A DNA stretch of 64,000 nucleotides from Thiobacillus denitrificans (lineage in GTDB: Bacteria > Pseudomonadota > Gammaproteobacteria > Burkholderiales > Thiobacillaceae). Positions within the stretch are counted from its first letter, which is position 1; each line of letters opens with the position of its first letter. Below, in pieces: positions 1 through 7,792 of the stretch. The notes below the pieces were generated by a model, which did no database searches, was not told the origin of the DNA, and worked only from the letters and a program-made list of their open reading frames with translations. Location: the NCBI GenBank assembly GCA_002403375.1, contig DHHQ01000008.1, positions 118,857 through 182,856 on the forward strand, read 5' to 3'. Position numbers and translations under genes: made by a program.

Positions 1-144
1 CGGCGCAGCGTCCTCGATCAGGTCGGACAGCGGCGGCAGCGGCATGAACGCGAGGGTGCCGTGCGGCAGGCGCAGAAAGCGCAGGCGGCCGCTGGTCTTC
101 TGCTTGTGGGCGAGGATCAGGCGCAGGTTGGCGGGCAGGTCCAT
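1..144 (-). CDS. Hypothetical protein, N-terminal part only
   Basis: An ATG at 144 opens a frame of 48 codons without a stop that leaves the window at base 1, so only the N-terminus is visible. It begins MDLPANLRLILAHKQ and is rich in Leu, Arg and Pro. I do not recognise it. It follows the 115-residue gene upstream by only 13 bases on the same strand, so it probably belongs to the same transcript, the tail of the nif accessory operon. No domain can be named from so short a piece. Confidence 0.6.
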   Translation of the reverse strand, partial: MDLPANLRLILAHKQKTSGRLRFLRLPHGTLAFMPLPPLSDLIEDAAP

Positions 145-157
145 GGCATCCACTCCG

Positions 158-505
158 TCACACCGCCGCCAGCAGGCGCGGTTCGACCTTCAGCGTGCCG
201 TCGCGTCCCCACACCGTGACGGCCTCGACGAACCAGCCGGGTTTGTCCGGGTGCTGCGTCAGCACGTCGTATTCGGCGTAGTAGCTGCCGTCGCTGTTGA
301 GCGTGAGGCTGCCGCAGCGGATGCCCTGGCGGTTGCGCCAGGTGCCCGCGTAGCTGGGCAGGCTGCTGGCCGGGTCGGTGACCTCGACGAACACCGCGTC
401 CTCGAGCTGGATCGGCGGCAGCGGCTCGGCGCCGTAGCGCGCCGCCTCCTGCGCCAGTGCCCGGCACAGCTGCTCGGCGGTCTTCAGCCAGGTCGCGGGC
501 AGCAT
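158..505 (-). CDS. Conserved-looking hypothetical protein of the nif accessory operon
   Basis: A 115-residue soluble protein with no signal peptide, membrane segment or Cys cluster. The C-terminal half (about residues 45-110) looks like a small beta-rich domain with aromatic and Gly turns (for example SYAGTWRNRQGIRCG, then NSDGSYYAEYDV). The ATG at 505 lies 5 bases past the stop of the [2Fe-2S] ferredoxin; a GTG at 514 that overlaps that stop is an alternative start. Either way the two are translationally close, suggesting a role connected with the ferredoxin or nitrogenase. The family is not recognised, so function is unknown. Confidence 0.7.
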   Translation of the reverse strand: MLPATWLKTAEQLCRALAQEAARYGAEPLPPIQLEDAVFVEVTDPASSLPSYAGTWRNRQGIRCGSLTLNSDGSYYAEYDVLTQHPDKPGWFVEAVTVWGRDGTLKVEPRLLAAV

Positions 506-510
506 CGCTT

Positions 511-834
511 TCACCAGATCTCGGCCGGCGCCAGCAGGCGCTCCACCGGCTGGCCGCCCAGGAGGTGCTGGTCGAAGATGGCGTTGATGTCCTCGACCTT
601 GACGTTGTTGTAGAGGATGCCCTCGGGGTAGACCAGCACGTTGGGCCCCATGCCGCACGGGCCGATGCAGCCGGCGAGCGTCACCGCGACCTTGTTGAAG
701 CACTGCCGCTGCTGGAGCTGGTAGAGGAGCTCGTCCTGCACCTCGCGGCAGCCGCGCTCGGCGCACGAGCCGCGCGGGTGGCCGGCGGGCCTGGCCTGCG
801 AACAAACGAAGACGTGTTTTTCGGGTTTCGGCAT
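511..834 (-). CDS. Thioredoxin-like (clostridial-type) [2Fe-2S] ferredoxin
   Basis: A 107-residue electron carrier. The four expected cluster ligands are visible as C11-x12-C24 and C56-x3-C60 (GCIGPCG), the pattern of the thioredoxin-fold [2Fe-2S] ferredoxins found in Clostridium pasteurianum and in the Azotobacter nif region. Such proteins are cytoplasmic and have been linked to nitrogenase. The start at 834 (MPKPEKHVF) was chosen because it gives the normal family length; the frame continues open upstream but that part lies in the inverted-repeat spacer and has no ferredoxin character. It is followed closely by two unknown genes. The upstream gap to fdxB holds the paired inverted repeat described separately. 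Confidence 0.9.
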   Translation of the reverse strand: MPKPEKHVFVCSQARPAGHPRGSCAERGCREVQDELLYQLQQRQCFNKVAVTLAGCIGPCGMGPNVLVYPEGILYNNVKVEDINAIFDQHLLGGQPVERLLAPAEIW

Positions 835-844
835 GGTGGGCTCC

Positions 845-1083
845 AACCTAGAAACTGCAGTTGGACGCGCTCGATGGCGCGTCTGGGCGAGTGGCTGCCG
901 CGAAGGGAGGAGGCGGCAGGCCGGGGCCTGCAACGACGAGCGACAAAGGCAGGCGCACGACCAGATGTGGCAGCGGGTGCGTAGCGGAGTCACCCTTTCG
1001 GCGACTCGGATCGAAGGCATAGGCGTTAGCGTTCATGCGGGATTCCTCTATCAACAAAAGCGGTCAACTGCGGTTTCTAGGTT
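845..1083. repeat. Inverted-repeat element (MITE-like) filling the fdxB-ferredoxin gap
   Basis: The arms at 845-866 and 1063-1083 are inverted copies of each other: AACCTAGAAACTGCAGTTG on the left reads AACCTAGAAACCGCAGTTG on the complement of the right arm, with one mismatch and one indel over about 21 bases. They enclose about 200 bases. The right arm abuts the fdxB stop codon and the left arm ends about 10 bases before the ferredoxin start. An open frame on the minus strand inside it (MNANAYAFDPSRRKG..., about 1036-848) has no recognisable similarity and is probably fortuitous. It may be a small non-autonomous mobile element or a regulatory stem; I do not recognise it. Confidence 0.65.
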
Positions 1084-1370
1084 CATGCGTTGAGGGAAAG
1101 GGGCTGGTGGGTGTGGCACTGCTTGGGGCAGACCCGCGAGCAGGAGCCGCAGCCGATGCAGTCGAGCGCGTTGGCGATCGACATCACCATGGCGTTGTCC
1201 TCGTCGTCGTAGCTGTCGTCGTCGGCTTCGCGTTCGACCAGGTCGAACACGTCGCGCGGGCAGACCTTGAAGCAGCGGCCGCAGCCGATGCAGGTCTGCT
1301 GGTCGAGCTGCACCAGGAAGGTCGGGGTCCAGGCGGCGCCGCCGCGGGTGAGTCCGGTGATGGGTTCCAT
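1083..1370 (-). CDS. fdxB: nif-specific ferredoxin III (2[4Fe-4S])
   Basis: A 95-residue bacterial-type ferredoxin with two complete cluster motifs: C27-x2-C30-x2-C33-x3-C37 and C71-x2-C74-x2-C77-x3-C81. An acidic insert (residues 45-60, rich in Asp and Glu) lies between them, as in the FdxB/ferredoxin III family of nif clusters. It is a cytoplasmic low-potential electron carrier thought to serve nitrogenase or cofactor synthesis. It follows the DUF683 gene by a single base, so it belongs to the nifN-nifX operon. The ATG at 1370 gives the standard length. Confidence 0.93.
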   Translation of the reverse strand: MEPITGLTRGGAAWTPTFLVQLDQQTCIGCGRCFKVCPRDVFDLVEREADDDSYDDEDNAMVMSIANALDCIGCGSCSRVCPKQCHTHQPLSLNA

Positions 1371-1371
1371 G

Positions 1372-1584
1372 TCAGCTGCCTTTCTGCGCCGCGGCGAGGC
1401 GCGCGTTGGCGTCGGCCCAGGCCTTGCAGGCGTCGTAGGTGGATTGCGCGATCGGGTGGATCTCCGCGTAGGCCGCGGGCAGGCGGTCTTCCACCAGGTC
1501 GTGCAGCTGCGACGCCCACTCGCTGGCGATCCGCTTGAGCTTTTTCACCTCGCGGTCGAGGTCCTTGAGTTCGTCTTCGCTCAT
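1372..1584 (-). CDS. DUF683 / CCE_0567-type small helical nif protein
   Basis: A 70-residue, mostly helical, charged protein (MSEDELKDLDREVKKLKR at the N-terminus, Ala-rich C-terminus). This matches the small helical-hairpin proteins found next to nifX and the DUF269 gene in many diazotrophs; a cyanobacterial member was reported as a metal-binding helical hairpin. It sits between the DUF269 gene and fdxB, 12 bases and 1 base away. The exact role is unknown; metal or cofactor handling is the usual suggestion. Confidence 0.85.
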   Translation of the reverse strand: MSEDELKDLDREVKKLKRIASEWASQLHDLVEDRLPAAYAEIHPIAQSTYDACKAWADANARLAAAQKGS

Positions 1585-1596
1585 CTCGGCACCTCC

Positions 1597-2064
1597 TCAG
1601 AGCTCGGCGACGTCGCGGTGCGCGGCGATCATGGCGAGCGCGGCGGCGAGCAGCTTGTCGGCCTCTTCCTTCATCTTCGCCAGGCTCTCGTAGCCGTAGC
1701 GGTGCACGTCGCGCACGGTGCGGTCGATCACCACCAGCTTGCCCACCGTGATCAGTGCGCGGCCGAAGCCTTCGTGGGTGATGTTCAGCATCGGCACGGC
1801 CATCAGCCCGCATTCCTTTTCGATCAGCGCGGCGATGCCGTTGTAGAACGCCTTCACGCGCGACAGCGTCTGTTCGTCGGGGTCGCCGATCACCGGAATC
1901 TCGCGGCGCTGCTCCTTGGTGAGCACGTAGGGCGCGAGGATGCGCGTCACCGGCCAGCCGTCGTAGGTGCCGTAGCTGTCGAGGGCGCGCATCTGCTTCA
2001 CCATCTCCTTGATGAAATCGGTTTCGAGAATGGGGTCGAGTTCGAGCGTTGCGGCGTCAGTCAT
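1597..2064 (-). CDS. NifX-associated nitrogen fixation protein (DUF269 family)
   Basis: A 155-residue cytoplasmic protein starting MTDAATLELDPILETDF. The features RALDSYGTYDGWP and ITHEGFGRALITVGKLVV are characteristic of the NifX-associated DUF269 family, found almost only in nif operons after nifX. The start at 2064 was chosen because it gives the family length; it overlaps the end of the RseC-like gene by 8 bases. Biochemical function is not established; position and co-occurrence suggest help in FeMo-cofactor synthesis. Confidence 0.92.
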   Translation of the reverse strand: MTDAATLELDPILETDFIKEMVKQMRALDSYGTYDGWPVTRILAPYVLTKEQRREIPVIGDPDEQTLSRVKAFYNGIAALIEKECGLMAVPMLNITHEGFGRALITVGKLVVIDRTVRDVHRYGYESLAKMKEEADKLLAAALAMIAAHRDVAEL

Positions 2065-2527
2065 GGGGGTCTCCTGGGGTGGGGGAATCGGTGGGGCGGG
2101 AAACGTGGATGCGCGGTGCGCGGGAAAGCACCCGGGCGACGGCAAGCCCGGCGGCGAATCCGGCCGCCGTCGCCGCGGCCGCGGCGGCGTCGCCGAGGCC
2201 CGCGAGCGTCGCGGCGATGGCGCCGGCGACCGACAGCAGCGCGGGCAGCAGATAGGCGAGAAGCCCGGCGCGCAGCAGGTCGGATTCGGCGAGGTTCAGC
2301 ACCAGGCGGTCGCCCGGCTCGAGCGGCAGATCGCAGGCGAGCGCCACCGGGGGCCTGTTGCGGCCGAGGAACTTGCCGAGGCCCGATACGCCGCAGCTGC
2401 TCTGCGCGTGGCAGGCCGCGCAGCCCTGCTGCGAGGACGCCTCGACCCAGACCTTGCCGGGGCCGACGGAGACGACGCGCGTGCGGGTTTCGATCGAACG
2501 AGGCTCGATCGAGGAGGCTTCGGTCAT
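2057..2527 (-). CDS. RseC/MucC-family (SoxR-reducing system) membrane protein
   Basis: A 156-residue inner-membrane protein. The N-terminal cytoplasmic part carries C36-x2-C39-x5-C45 (QGCAACHAQSSCG), the Cys signature of RseC proteins, then about residues 65-140 contain two hydrophobic segments (LLAYLLPALLSVAGAI and an Ala/Gly-rich second one). RseC works with Rnf/Rsx-type electron transfer complexes to reduce SoxR in enterobacteria. Its start overlaps the nifX stop (ATGA at 2527-2524), so it is translated with nifX. Presence inside a nif operon suggests a link to membrane electron supply to nitrogenase; that is inference. No rnf genes lie in this window. Confidence 0.85.
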   Translation of the reverse strand: MTEASSIEPRSIETRTRVVSVGPGKVWVEASSQQGCAACHAQSSCGVSGLGKFLGRNRPPVALACDLPLEPGDRLVLNLAESDLLRAGLLAYLLPALLSVAGAIAATLAGLGDAAAAAATAAGFAAGLAVARVLSRAPRIHVSRPTDSPTPGDPHD

Positions 2528-2949
2528 TCCTGCCACCCTTCCTCGGCCATCGAGCCGAAGCGGTCGCCCGCGTTCTGGCGCTTGATCTGCTTGACCATCC
2601 AGGCCGGCGGGCTGCTCGCGAGGCTCTGCCCCAGTTCGCCCAGCAGGGTGTCGATGGGGGTGCCTTCCTCGACCTTCAGCGGCTGGATGTCGCGCGCCAG
2701 CAGCTGCTTGATCGCGGACGCGCCGACGGCGTTGCAGTACACCGCGGCGCAGCCGGCGAGCAGGTCGATCTTGGCGGCGAGCTTGCCTTCGTGGCCGTCC
2801 ATCGCGGTGTCGCGGTCGGTGAATTCGGCCACCTCGACCAGGCGCGCGTCGGCGTCGGACAGTTCGTAGATCGCGAACGATTCCGCGGCGCCGAAGTGCT
2901 GGTCGACCTGGCGGCGGTCGCTGCTGGCGAAAGCGATTTTCACGCTCAT
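2524..2949 (-). CDS. nifX: NifX, FeMo-cofactor precursor carrier
   Basis: A 141-residue cytoplasmic protein starting MSVKIAFASSDRRQVDQHFG. It shows the NifX/NifB-C-terminal domain fold signature (DQHFGAAESFAIYEL, then GCAAVYCNAVGASAIKQLL). NifX binds NifB-co and the VK-cluster and shuttles them to and from NifEN. It begins 10 bases after nifN and overlaps the RseC-like gene by 4 bases. The start at 2949 is preferred over an upstream ATG at 2991 because the latter would lie inside nifN and lengthen the protein beyond its homologues. Confidence 0.95.
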   Translation of the reverse strand: MSVKIAFASSDRRQVDQHFGAAESFAIYELSDADARLVEVAEFTDRDTAMDGHEGKLAAKIDLLAGCAAVYCNAVGASAIKQLLARDIQPLKVEEGTPIDTLLGELGQSLASSPPAWMVKQIKRQNAGDRFGSMAEEGWQE

Positions 2950-2959
2950 GCTCGACTCC

Positions 2960-4360
2960 TCAGTGGGTGTGACCAGGCGCAGGTGACGCATGGCTGGCCT
3001 CCCCGGGTGAATGGTAGGCGGCGTGGTAGATGGAACGGTAGGCGGGAATCTCGTGGTGGCCGTTGCTCACCAGGAGGTTGGCGAGGTCGAACAGCGCCTG
3101 CCGGGTGCCGCGATAGCCGACCCACAGCCGCTGGTAGCCGCCGATCAGGTCGTATTGCGGGAAGCCCGCGCGCAAGAGCGGCACGCCGAGACGCTGCGCG
3201 GTCTCGGCCGCGTGGGAATTGCTGATCACCAGGTCTGCGCCGTGCTCGCGCGCGGCCAGCTCCAGGTCCTCGAGGTCGCCGAGCTTGATCTGGGCGGCCG
3301 GTACGTCGTCGAGCACAGGCGCGCGCGACGGCGCCACCGCGGCGGTGACCTCGCAGCCCATGTCGGCCACCAGGCGCGCGAAGCCGTACAAAAGATCGGG
3401 ATCGCCGGCGATGGCGACGCGCGCGAAGCCGAGCATGAAATGGGTGTCGACCATCGCGTCCTGCAGCTGGGCGCGCTGGCGCTCGAGCTTTTCCGGCACC
3501 GGCTGGCCCGAGATCAGCGCCAGCGCGTGGACGAAGGCGTCGACCGCTTCCAGCCCCATCAGCGTGTCGAAGCGGAAGTCCGACACGCCGGTGCGGTCGC
3601 GCAGCAGGTCGGCGGCGGGGTCGAGCGAGCGGCCGATCACCAGCGTCGCGATCGATTCGCCCATGGTCACGATTTCCGACACCGGGGTGCCGCCGGTGGT
3701 GACCGGGCTCGAGTCGGCGTCGGTGAGATGGCCGTCGAGCGAATCGGCGATGTCCGGCAGCACCACCGGGCGCAGGCCGAAGGCCTCGACGAGCTCCTTG
3801 ACGTGCTCGATGTCGCCCGGCGTCAGCAGCGACCCGGCCAACACGTTGACCTGCTTGTGGCGTTTGCCGACGCAGGCGCTTTCCGGCACCAGGACGTCGA
3901 TCATCGCCTTCACCGCCAGCGCGTAGCCGCTTTCGAGGCAGCCGGTGAAATCCGGCGTGACGACAGGCACCACGGGAATCTCGGCGTACTCGGGGCAGGC
4001 GCTGTGGAACTGGTTGGCGAGGCGATGGATGTCGGCCCCCTGGGTTTCGGAGAGCCCGGTGGTCGGCAGGCCGATCAGCGCCGGGCGGCTCTTTTCGGCG
4101 ATCGCGCGCAGCCCTTCGATCACGTTGTCGTCGGCGCCCAGCACGGTGGAGGTCTGGTCCATCGCGGTGGTCTGCAGCGGGATCGGCTCGCGGAAGTGGC
4201 GCACGAAGAACACCTTGCCGAAGGCGGTGCAGCCCTGCGAGCCGTGCATCATCGGGATCGCGCGGTTGACGCCGAGGAAGGCGAGCGAGGCGCCGACCGG
4301 CTGGCTGACTTTCAGCGGGCTGACGGCGAGCGCCTTGTTGCGTTTGATGATTTCGGCCAT
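2960..4360 (-). CDS. nifN: NifN, nitrogenase FeMo-cofactor scaffold beta subunit
   Basis: A 466-residue protein, the usual size for NifN. It keeps the NifK-like N-terminal region ([38 protein letters not shown]) and the later [15 protein letters not shown] segment. With NifE it forms the tetramer on which NifB-co is converted to FeMo-co. The start at 4360 ([13 protein letters not shown]) is the family start; a longer frame to 4417 would run through the promoter. Unlike most nif clusters nifN is separated from nifE by about 900 bases holding a toxin-antitoxin pair, but it has its own -24/-12 element at 4400-4414 and NifA site at 4457-4472. Confidence 0.97.
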   Translation of the reverse strand: MAEIIKRNKALAVSPLKVSQPVGASLAFLGVNRAIPMMHGSQGCTAFGKVFFVRHFREPIPLQTTAMDQTSTVLGADDNVIEGLRAIAEKSRPALIGLPTTGLSETQGADIHRLANQFHSACPEYAEIPVVPVVTPDFTGCLESGYALAVKAMIDVLVPESACVGKRHKQVNVLAGSLLTPGDIEHVKELVEAFGLRPVVLPDIADSLDGHLTDADSSPVTTGGTPVSEIVTMGESIATLVIGRSLDPAADLLRDRTGVSDFRFDTLMGLEAVDAFVHALALISGQPVPEKLERQRAQLQDAMVDTHFMLGFARVAIAGDPDLLYGFARLVADMGCEVTAAVAPSRAPVLDDVPAAQIKLGDLEDLELAAREHGADLVISNSHAAETAQRLGVPLLRAGFPQYDLIGGYQRLWVGYRGTRQALFDLANLLVSNGHHEIPAYRSIYHAAYHSPGEASHASPAPGHTH

Positions 4361-4399
4361 GGCGAGCGATGCGAAACAGACAGGGATGCTGTCTACCTC

Positions 4400-4414
4400 G
4401 CAAACGGCGTGCCA
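4400..4414 (-). promoter_or_regulatory. Sigma-54 (-24/-12) promoter of nifN
   Basis: On the minus strand the sequence reads TGGCACG-CCGT-TTGC, a full match to the sigma-54 consensus TGGCACG-N4-TTGC. It lies 40 bases before the nifN ATG. The core differs by one base from the nifE promoter (TGGCACG-CCGC-TTGC). Confidence 0.92.
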
Positions 4415-4456
4415 CAAAAAAACCCTTTTATTTCATTGGGTTGAAGCGTCGGTTTT

Positions 4457-4472
4457 TGTCGCAAAACTGACA
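4457..4472 (-). promoter_or_regulatory. NifA upstream activator site for nifN
   Basis: TGTCGCAAAACTGACA fits the NifA consensus TGT-N10-ACA exactly. It lies about 45 bases upstream of the -24 element of nifN, close for an enhancer but on the right side. With the -24/-12 element it makes nifN an independent NifA-controlled unit. Confidence 0.8.
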
Positions 4473-4516
4473 ACGCGGCGTTGCACGGTTACAACGCTAC
4501 GGACGCTGGGTCTTGC

Positions 4517-4939
4517 TCATGGCATCCACGGATTGAAGACGCGCGGGAAGGATTCAAAATCTTGGGCATTCCGCGTCACCACCGTGAGGCCATGGCATTG
4601 CGCCGTGGCCATGAGTAGGCCATCCATGATTGGCAGCGGCCCGCCGGCCAGCTCGGCCTGGGCGGAAAACTGGGCCCAGGTGCTGAGGGCGGCCGCATCC
4701 AGCGGCAGGATGCGGCCGGCAAAGCGTTGTTCCACTTTGCCCAGCCACGCAGTGAGCTTCTGGGCGCGGCGCGGGTCGTTGGTTCTGAGTTTGAGAATCC
4801 CCTTTTCGATCTCGCCCAGGCTGATGACGCTGATGAACAGGCTGGTTTCGTCCTGTTCGTCGAGCCAGGCGATGACCTTGGGATCAGGGGCTTTCTTGAT
4901 GTATTCGGATAGTGCGCAGGTATCGAGCAGCCAGCTCAT
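4517..4939 (-). CDS. PIN-domain (VapC-like) toxin ribonuclease
   Basis: A 140-residue PIN-domain protein. The acidic active site is visible: D6 (LLDTCALSEY), E43 (LGEIEKG), D106 (PIMDGLLMATA) and D127 in the TRNAQDFES motif. Such toxins cleave RNA and are held in check by the antitoxin encoded just upstream; the toxin ATG at 4939 overlaps the antitoxin stop by 4 bases. Active-site residues look complete, so it is probably functional. The pair lies between nifE and nifN, where no such module is normally found. Confidence 0.92.
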   Translation of the reverse strand: MSWLLDTCALSEYIKKAPDPKVIAWLDEQDETSLFISVISLGEIEKGILKLRTNDPRRAQKLTAWLGKVEQRFAGRILPLDAAALSTWAQFSAQAELAGGPLPIMDGLLMATAQCHGLTVVTRNAQDFESFPRVFNPWMP

Positions 4940-5190
4940 AGTTCCACGTTCCGGCCGGTGTCGCGGTCACGGGAAAAATCCAGATCCTCGCCCGCGATAT
5001 CCGGACCCAGCAATGCGGTGGAGAGCTTGCCGCCGCGCCGGCGGGAAAGCCTGGCGTACTCTTCCGCCGAGACCACCACCGCGGTGGGCCGGCCGTGCAC
5101 GGTGACCACCTGGGCTTCGCCACTGGCTGCCTGTTTGATGAGTTGGCTCAGGTTGTTCTTGGCTTCCTGCAATTGCCATTCGGTCTGCAT
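4936..5190 (-). CDS. Phd/YefM-type antitoxin
   Basis: An 84-residue protein with the Phd/YefM pattern: WQLQEAKNNLSQLIKQA at the N-terminus, then VVTVHGRPTAVVVSAEEYARL, followed by a charged tail (about residues 58-84) expected to wrap the toxin. It should bind DNA as a dimer, repress its own operon and neutralise the PIN toxin downstream. A sigma-70-type promoter is visible at 5225-5253. It is co-directional with nifE and nifN. Confidence 0.92.
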   Translation of the reverse strand: MQTEWQLQEAKNNLSQLIKQAASGEAQVVTVHGRPTAVVVSAEEYARLSRRRGGKLSTALLGPDIAGEDLDFSRDRDTGRNVEL

Positions 5191-5224
5191 GACGCACCCC
5201 CAAGATTCTGGCTAGACTGGACAG

Positions 5225-5253
5225 AATTTAGCATGGACATGGCGGCGAGGCAA
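5225..5253 (-). promoter_or_regulatory. Candidate sigma-70 promoter of the toxin-antitoxin pair
   Basis: On the minus strand TTGCCT and TAAATT are separated by 17 bases, upstream of the antitoxin ATG at 5190 and downstream of the nifE stop. The spacing is ideal and both hexamers match the consensus at 4 of 6 positions. It would make the module independent of NifA. Confidence 0.5.
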
Positions 5254-5278
5254 CGAGGTCGAATTGCGTTGGCCGAGC

Positions 5279-6685
5279 CTAGGCCGTCAGCGCGATGCCC
5301 GGCGCCGAGTCGTTCGCCCACGGCGCGGGCTTCCGCACCGCCTGCCACACCGGGCTCTCGATCGTCAGCGCCAGCTGGCGCGCGAGCTCGGTCATGCCGG
5401 TGTAGCCGGCGTAGCCGAATTCGCGTTCCTGGTTGATGTCGAGGAAGGGGATGCGCGCCTTCAGCGCGGTGTACATGTTGCGGCCGCCGGCGATGAGGAT
5501 GTCGGCCTGGTATTCCTTGACGATGCCGATCAGCGCCTTGGGGCTGCCGTCGGTGATCATCTTGGTCTTCTCGCCCATCAGCTCGCGGATGCGCGCCTTG
5601 TCTTCCTCGGTCGACTTGCTGGTGCCGGTGGCGACCACGTCCATGCCGAGATCCTGCAGCGCCGAGACGATCGACCACGACTTCACGCCGCCGGTGTAGA
5701 GCAGCACGCGCTTGCCGCGGAGCCGCTGCCGCCACGGTTCCAGCGCGGCGTCGACCTTGGCTTCCTCGCGCGCGATCATTGTCTCGACGCGCTCGCTGAG
5801 CGAGGCGTCGCCGAGCAGGCGGGCAAACTCGCGGAAGGCGTGGCTGGTGTCGGTGACGCCGTAGAAGCTGCCCTCGAAGAAGGGCACGCCGTGGGTCGAT
5901 TCGAGCTTGCGCGCGACGTTCAGCAGCGCCTTGGCGCACACCACCATGCTGGCCTCGGCGCGGTGCATCGCCTGCACCTGGTGGAAGCGCGCGTCGCCCG
6001 ACAGCGTGCAGAGGATGCGCAGACCGAGTTCGTCGAACAGCGGCAGCACGTGCCAGAACTCGCCGGCGATGTTGTACTCGCCGATGAGGTTGACGTCGTG
6101 CACGGTGACACCGGGGCGCTGCGCCTCGGGCGGCACCGGATCGGGATCGCGGGTGCCGATCACATGCTTGAACATGGAATCGCCGGCGATGCGGTTGCCG
6201 AGGTTCTTGGTGCCGTAGAAGCCGGCGCAATCGACCGGCACCACCGGCACGCCGTAGCGCGCTGACGCATCCTTGCACACCGCGTCGACGTCGTCGCCGA
6301 CCAGCGCCGGCACGCAGGTGTTGTAGACGAACACCGCGGCGGGGCGGTAGCTGTCGATGGCCTGCTTGATCGAATGGAACAGCCGCTTCTCGCTGCGGCC
6401 CATGATCACGTCCTGCTCGGTGAGGTCGGTGGTCATGCCGATCTTGTAGAGCGTGGGGCCGGAAGAGCGCGTGCCGCGGTTGTCCCAGCTCGAGCCGGCG
6501 CAGGCGATCGGCCCGTGCACGATGTGGGCGACATCGGCGATCGGCAGCAGCGCGATCTGCGCGCCGTCGAACGAGCAGCCGCCGGCGGTCGCCCCCGGCT
6601 TCGGCTTGGCGCAGCCGGATTTCGACTTGGCGTTGTGGGCGCAGGCCGGTTCGTTCAGCAGTTCGGCGATGTCCTTGGCTTGCAT
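5279..6685 (-). CDS. nifE: NifE, nitrogenase FeMo-cofactor scaffold alpha subunit
   Basis: A 468-residue NifD-like protein of normal NifE length. It has the N-terminal Cys-rich segment ([20 protein letters not shown], then GGCSFDGAQ), the [19 protein letters not shown] motif and the downstream [14 protein letters not shown] and [14 protein letters not shown] segments that mark NifE. It pairs with NifN to mature FeMo-co. The ATG at 6685 lies 36 bases from a perfect -24/-12 promoter. The next gene downstream is the toxin-antitoxin pair, not nifN. Confidence 0.97.
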   Translation of the reverse strand: MQAKDIAELLNEPACAHNAKSKSGCAKPKPGATAGGCSFDGAQIALLPIADVAHIVHGPIACAGSSWDNRGTRSSGPTLYKIGMTTDLTEQDVIMGRSEKRLFHSIKQAIDSYRPAAVFVYNTCVPALVGDDVDAVCKDASARYGVPVVPVDCAGFYGTKNLGNRIAGDSMFKHVIGTRDPDPVPPEAQRPGVTVHDVNLIGEYNIAGEFWHVLPLFDELGLRILCTLSGDARFHQVQAMHRAEASMVVCAKALLNVARKLESTHGVPFFEGSFYGVTDTSHAFREFARLLGDASLSERVETMIAREEAKVDAALEPWRQRLRGKRVLLYTGGVKSWSIVSALQDLGMDVVATGTSKSTEEDKARIRELMGEKTKMITDGSPKALIGIVKEYQADILIAGGRNMYTALKARIPFLDINQEREFGYAGYTGMTELARQLALTIESPVWQAVRKPAPWANDSAPGIALTA

Positions 6686-6720
6686 GGTGCGCGCTCGGTG
6701 AAGGTCATGAGCTGACTATC

Positions 6721-6735
6721 GCAAGCGGCGTGCCA
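6721..6735 (-). promoter_or_regulatory. Sigma-54 (-24/-12) promoter of nifE
   Basis: On the minus strand TGGCACG-CCGC-TTGC matches the sigma-54 consensus fully and sits 36 bases before the nifE ATG. Confidence 0.93.
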
Positions 6736-6778
6736 GGGGTATGTGCTTGATTTCAGGGGGAATCGTGCCGTGGCGGTG

Positions 6779-6794
6779 TGTAGCAAACCCTACA
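6779..6794 (-). promoter_or_regulatory. NifA upstream activator site for nifE
   Basis: TGTAGCAAACCCTACA fits TGT-N10-ACA, about 45 bases upstream of the -24 element. The same distance is seen at nifN. Confidence 0.8.
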
Positions 6795-6832
6795 CGGGCG
6801 GGCGCGGGTGAAGCGTGGGCGACAAACCGCGT

Positions 6833-7792
6833 TCACGCGCCGTAGGGCGACTGCATCCACGCCACCAGCAGCGCCGCGTCCTGCTCGCGCAGATAGCGGT
6901 AGCCCGCGTCGAGGTCGGCCGCCAGCGCGGCGGCGAGGGCGCGCGGGGTGAGGCCGCCGGCCACCAGGTGGAAGTACCAGGCGCCGGGATAACCCGCGGC
7001 GCGGTCGAACGCCTTCAGCTGCGCGGCTGCTTCCGCCCCGCGTGCCTGCAGGTCCCAGGGAAAGGACTTGAGCTTCCTCGCATGCAGCGAAACCGGCGAC
7101 GCGGAGAGTAGGGAATTGCGATAGCGGTCCTGGTGCTCGCGCAGAGCGACGATCCAGTGGTCGCAGAAATGGTGGTCCGCGCGTGCCTGGCTCGCCGCCC
7201 AGTCGGCAAGAAAGCGCACCAGCGGATGGACCTGTCCGGCCGGCGCCGGCAACCGTGCGGCGACATGGCGCATGTCGGTCAGGCGGCGGAAGCGGTAGCG
7301 CGGCGGCGCCACCGGGTGGCCATCCAGCATGGCCGGGCACAGGGGGTCGATCAGCTCCTGCAGGTCGGCGGGCGGCTCGTCGGCGAACAGGCGCCGGTCC
7401 ATCACCTCGTGCAGCTCCTCGATCTCCAGCTGCAGGAAGTCCGCCGGCGCGGGGCCGTAGGGCGCGACGAAGTAGTGGGTGCGGCCGCTCATGCGGGTGG
7501 CGAGCAGCTCCTCGCCGCCGTGGCGCTCGAACAACATCTCCATGTCGCCGCCGCAGGCGGCCAGCTCCGCCTCGGCCCAGGCTTCGACGCTGTCGGCGAC
7601 GCGCTCGCCGCTCGCTCGCACCACGCCGCCGGGGCGATACCAGCCGCCGCGGCTGAGCGCGAAGCGGAACGGCTGGCCGGGCACTGCGCGGCTGGCCGTT
7701 TCCAGCAGGCCGCTGTGATGCGGGCGCGGCGGCGTGGCCTCGAGTTCGGCGGCGAGCTGCTGCAGGGCGGGGGCGTCGAGATAGGCGTTCAT
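6833..7792 (-). CDS. Hypothetical protein, last gene of the SIR2-hemerythrin-LRV operon
   Basis: A 319-residue soluble protein without signal peptide, membrane segment or Cys cluster. It is rich in His and acidic residues (HHFCDHWIVALREHQDRY around residues 205-225) and has a C-terminal region that reads like a helical domain. I do not recognise the family. Its ATG overlaps the stop of the LRV gene (ATGA at 7792-7789), so it is translationally coupled, and it ends about 40 bases upstream of the nifE NifA site. The context suggests a nitrogenase accessory role; His-rich patches could bind metal, which is speculation. Confidence 0.8.
   Translation of the reverse strand: MNAYLDAPALQQLAAELEATPPRPHHSGLLETASRAVPGQPFRFALSRGGWYRPGGVVRASGERVADSVEAWAEAELAACGGDMEMLFERHGGEELLATRMSGRTHYFVAPYGPAPADFLQLEIEELHEVMDRRLFADEPPADLQELIDPLCPAMLDGHPVAPPRYRFRRLTDMRHVAARLPAPAGQVHPLVRFLADWAASQARADHHFCDHWIVALREHQDRYRNSLLSASPVSLHARKLKSFPWDLQARGAEAAAQLKAFDRAAGYPGAWYFHLVAGGLTPRALAAALAADLDAGYRYLREQDAALLVAWMQSPYGA

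Noticed and set aside
848..1057. A minus-strand gene in the fdxB-ferredoxin gap
   Set aside because: It lies within the inverted-repeat element, has low-complexity Pro/Ala translation and no supporting start signal.
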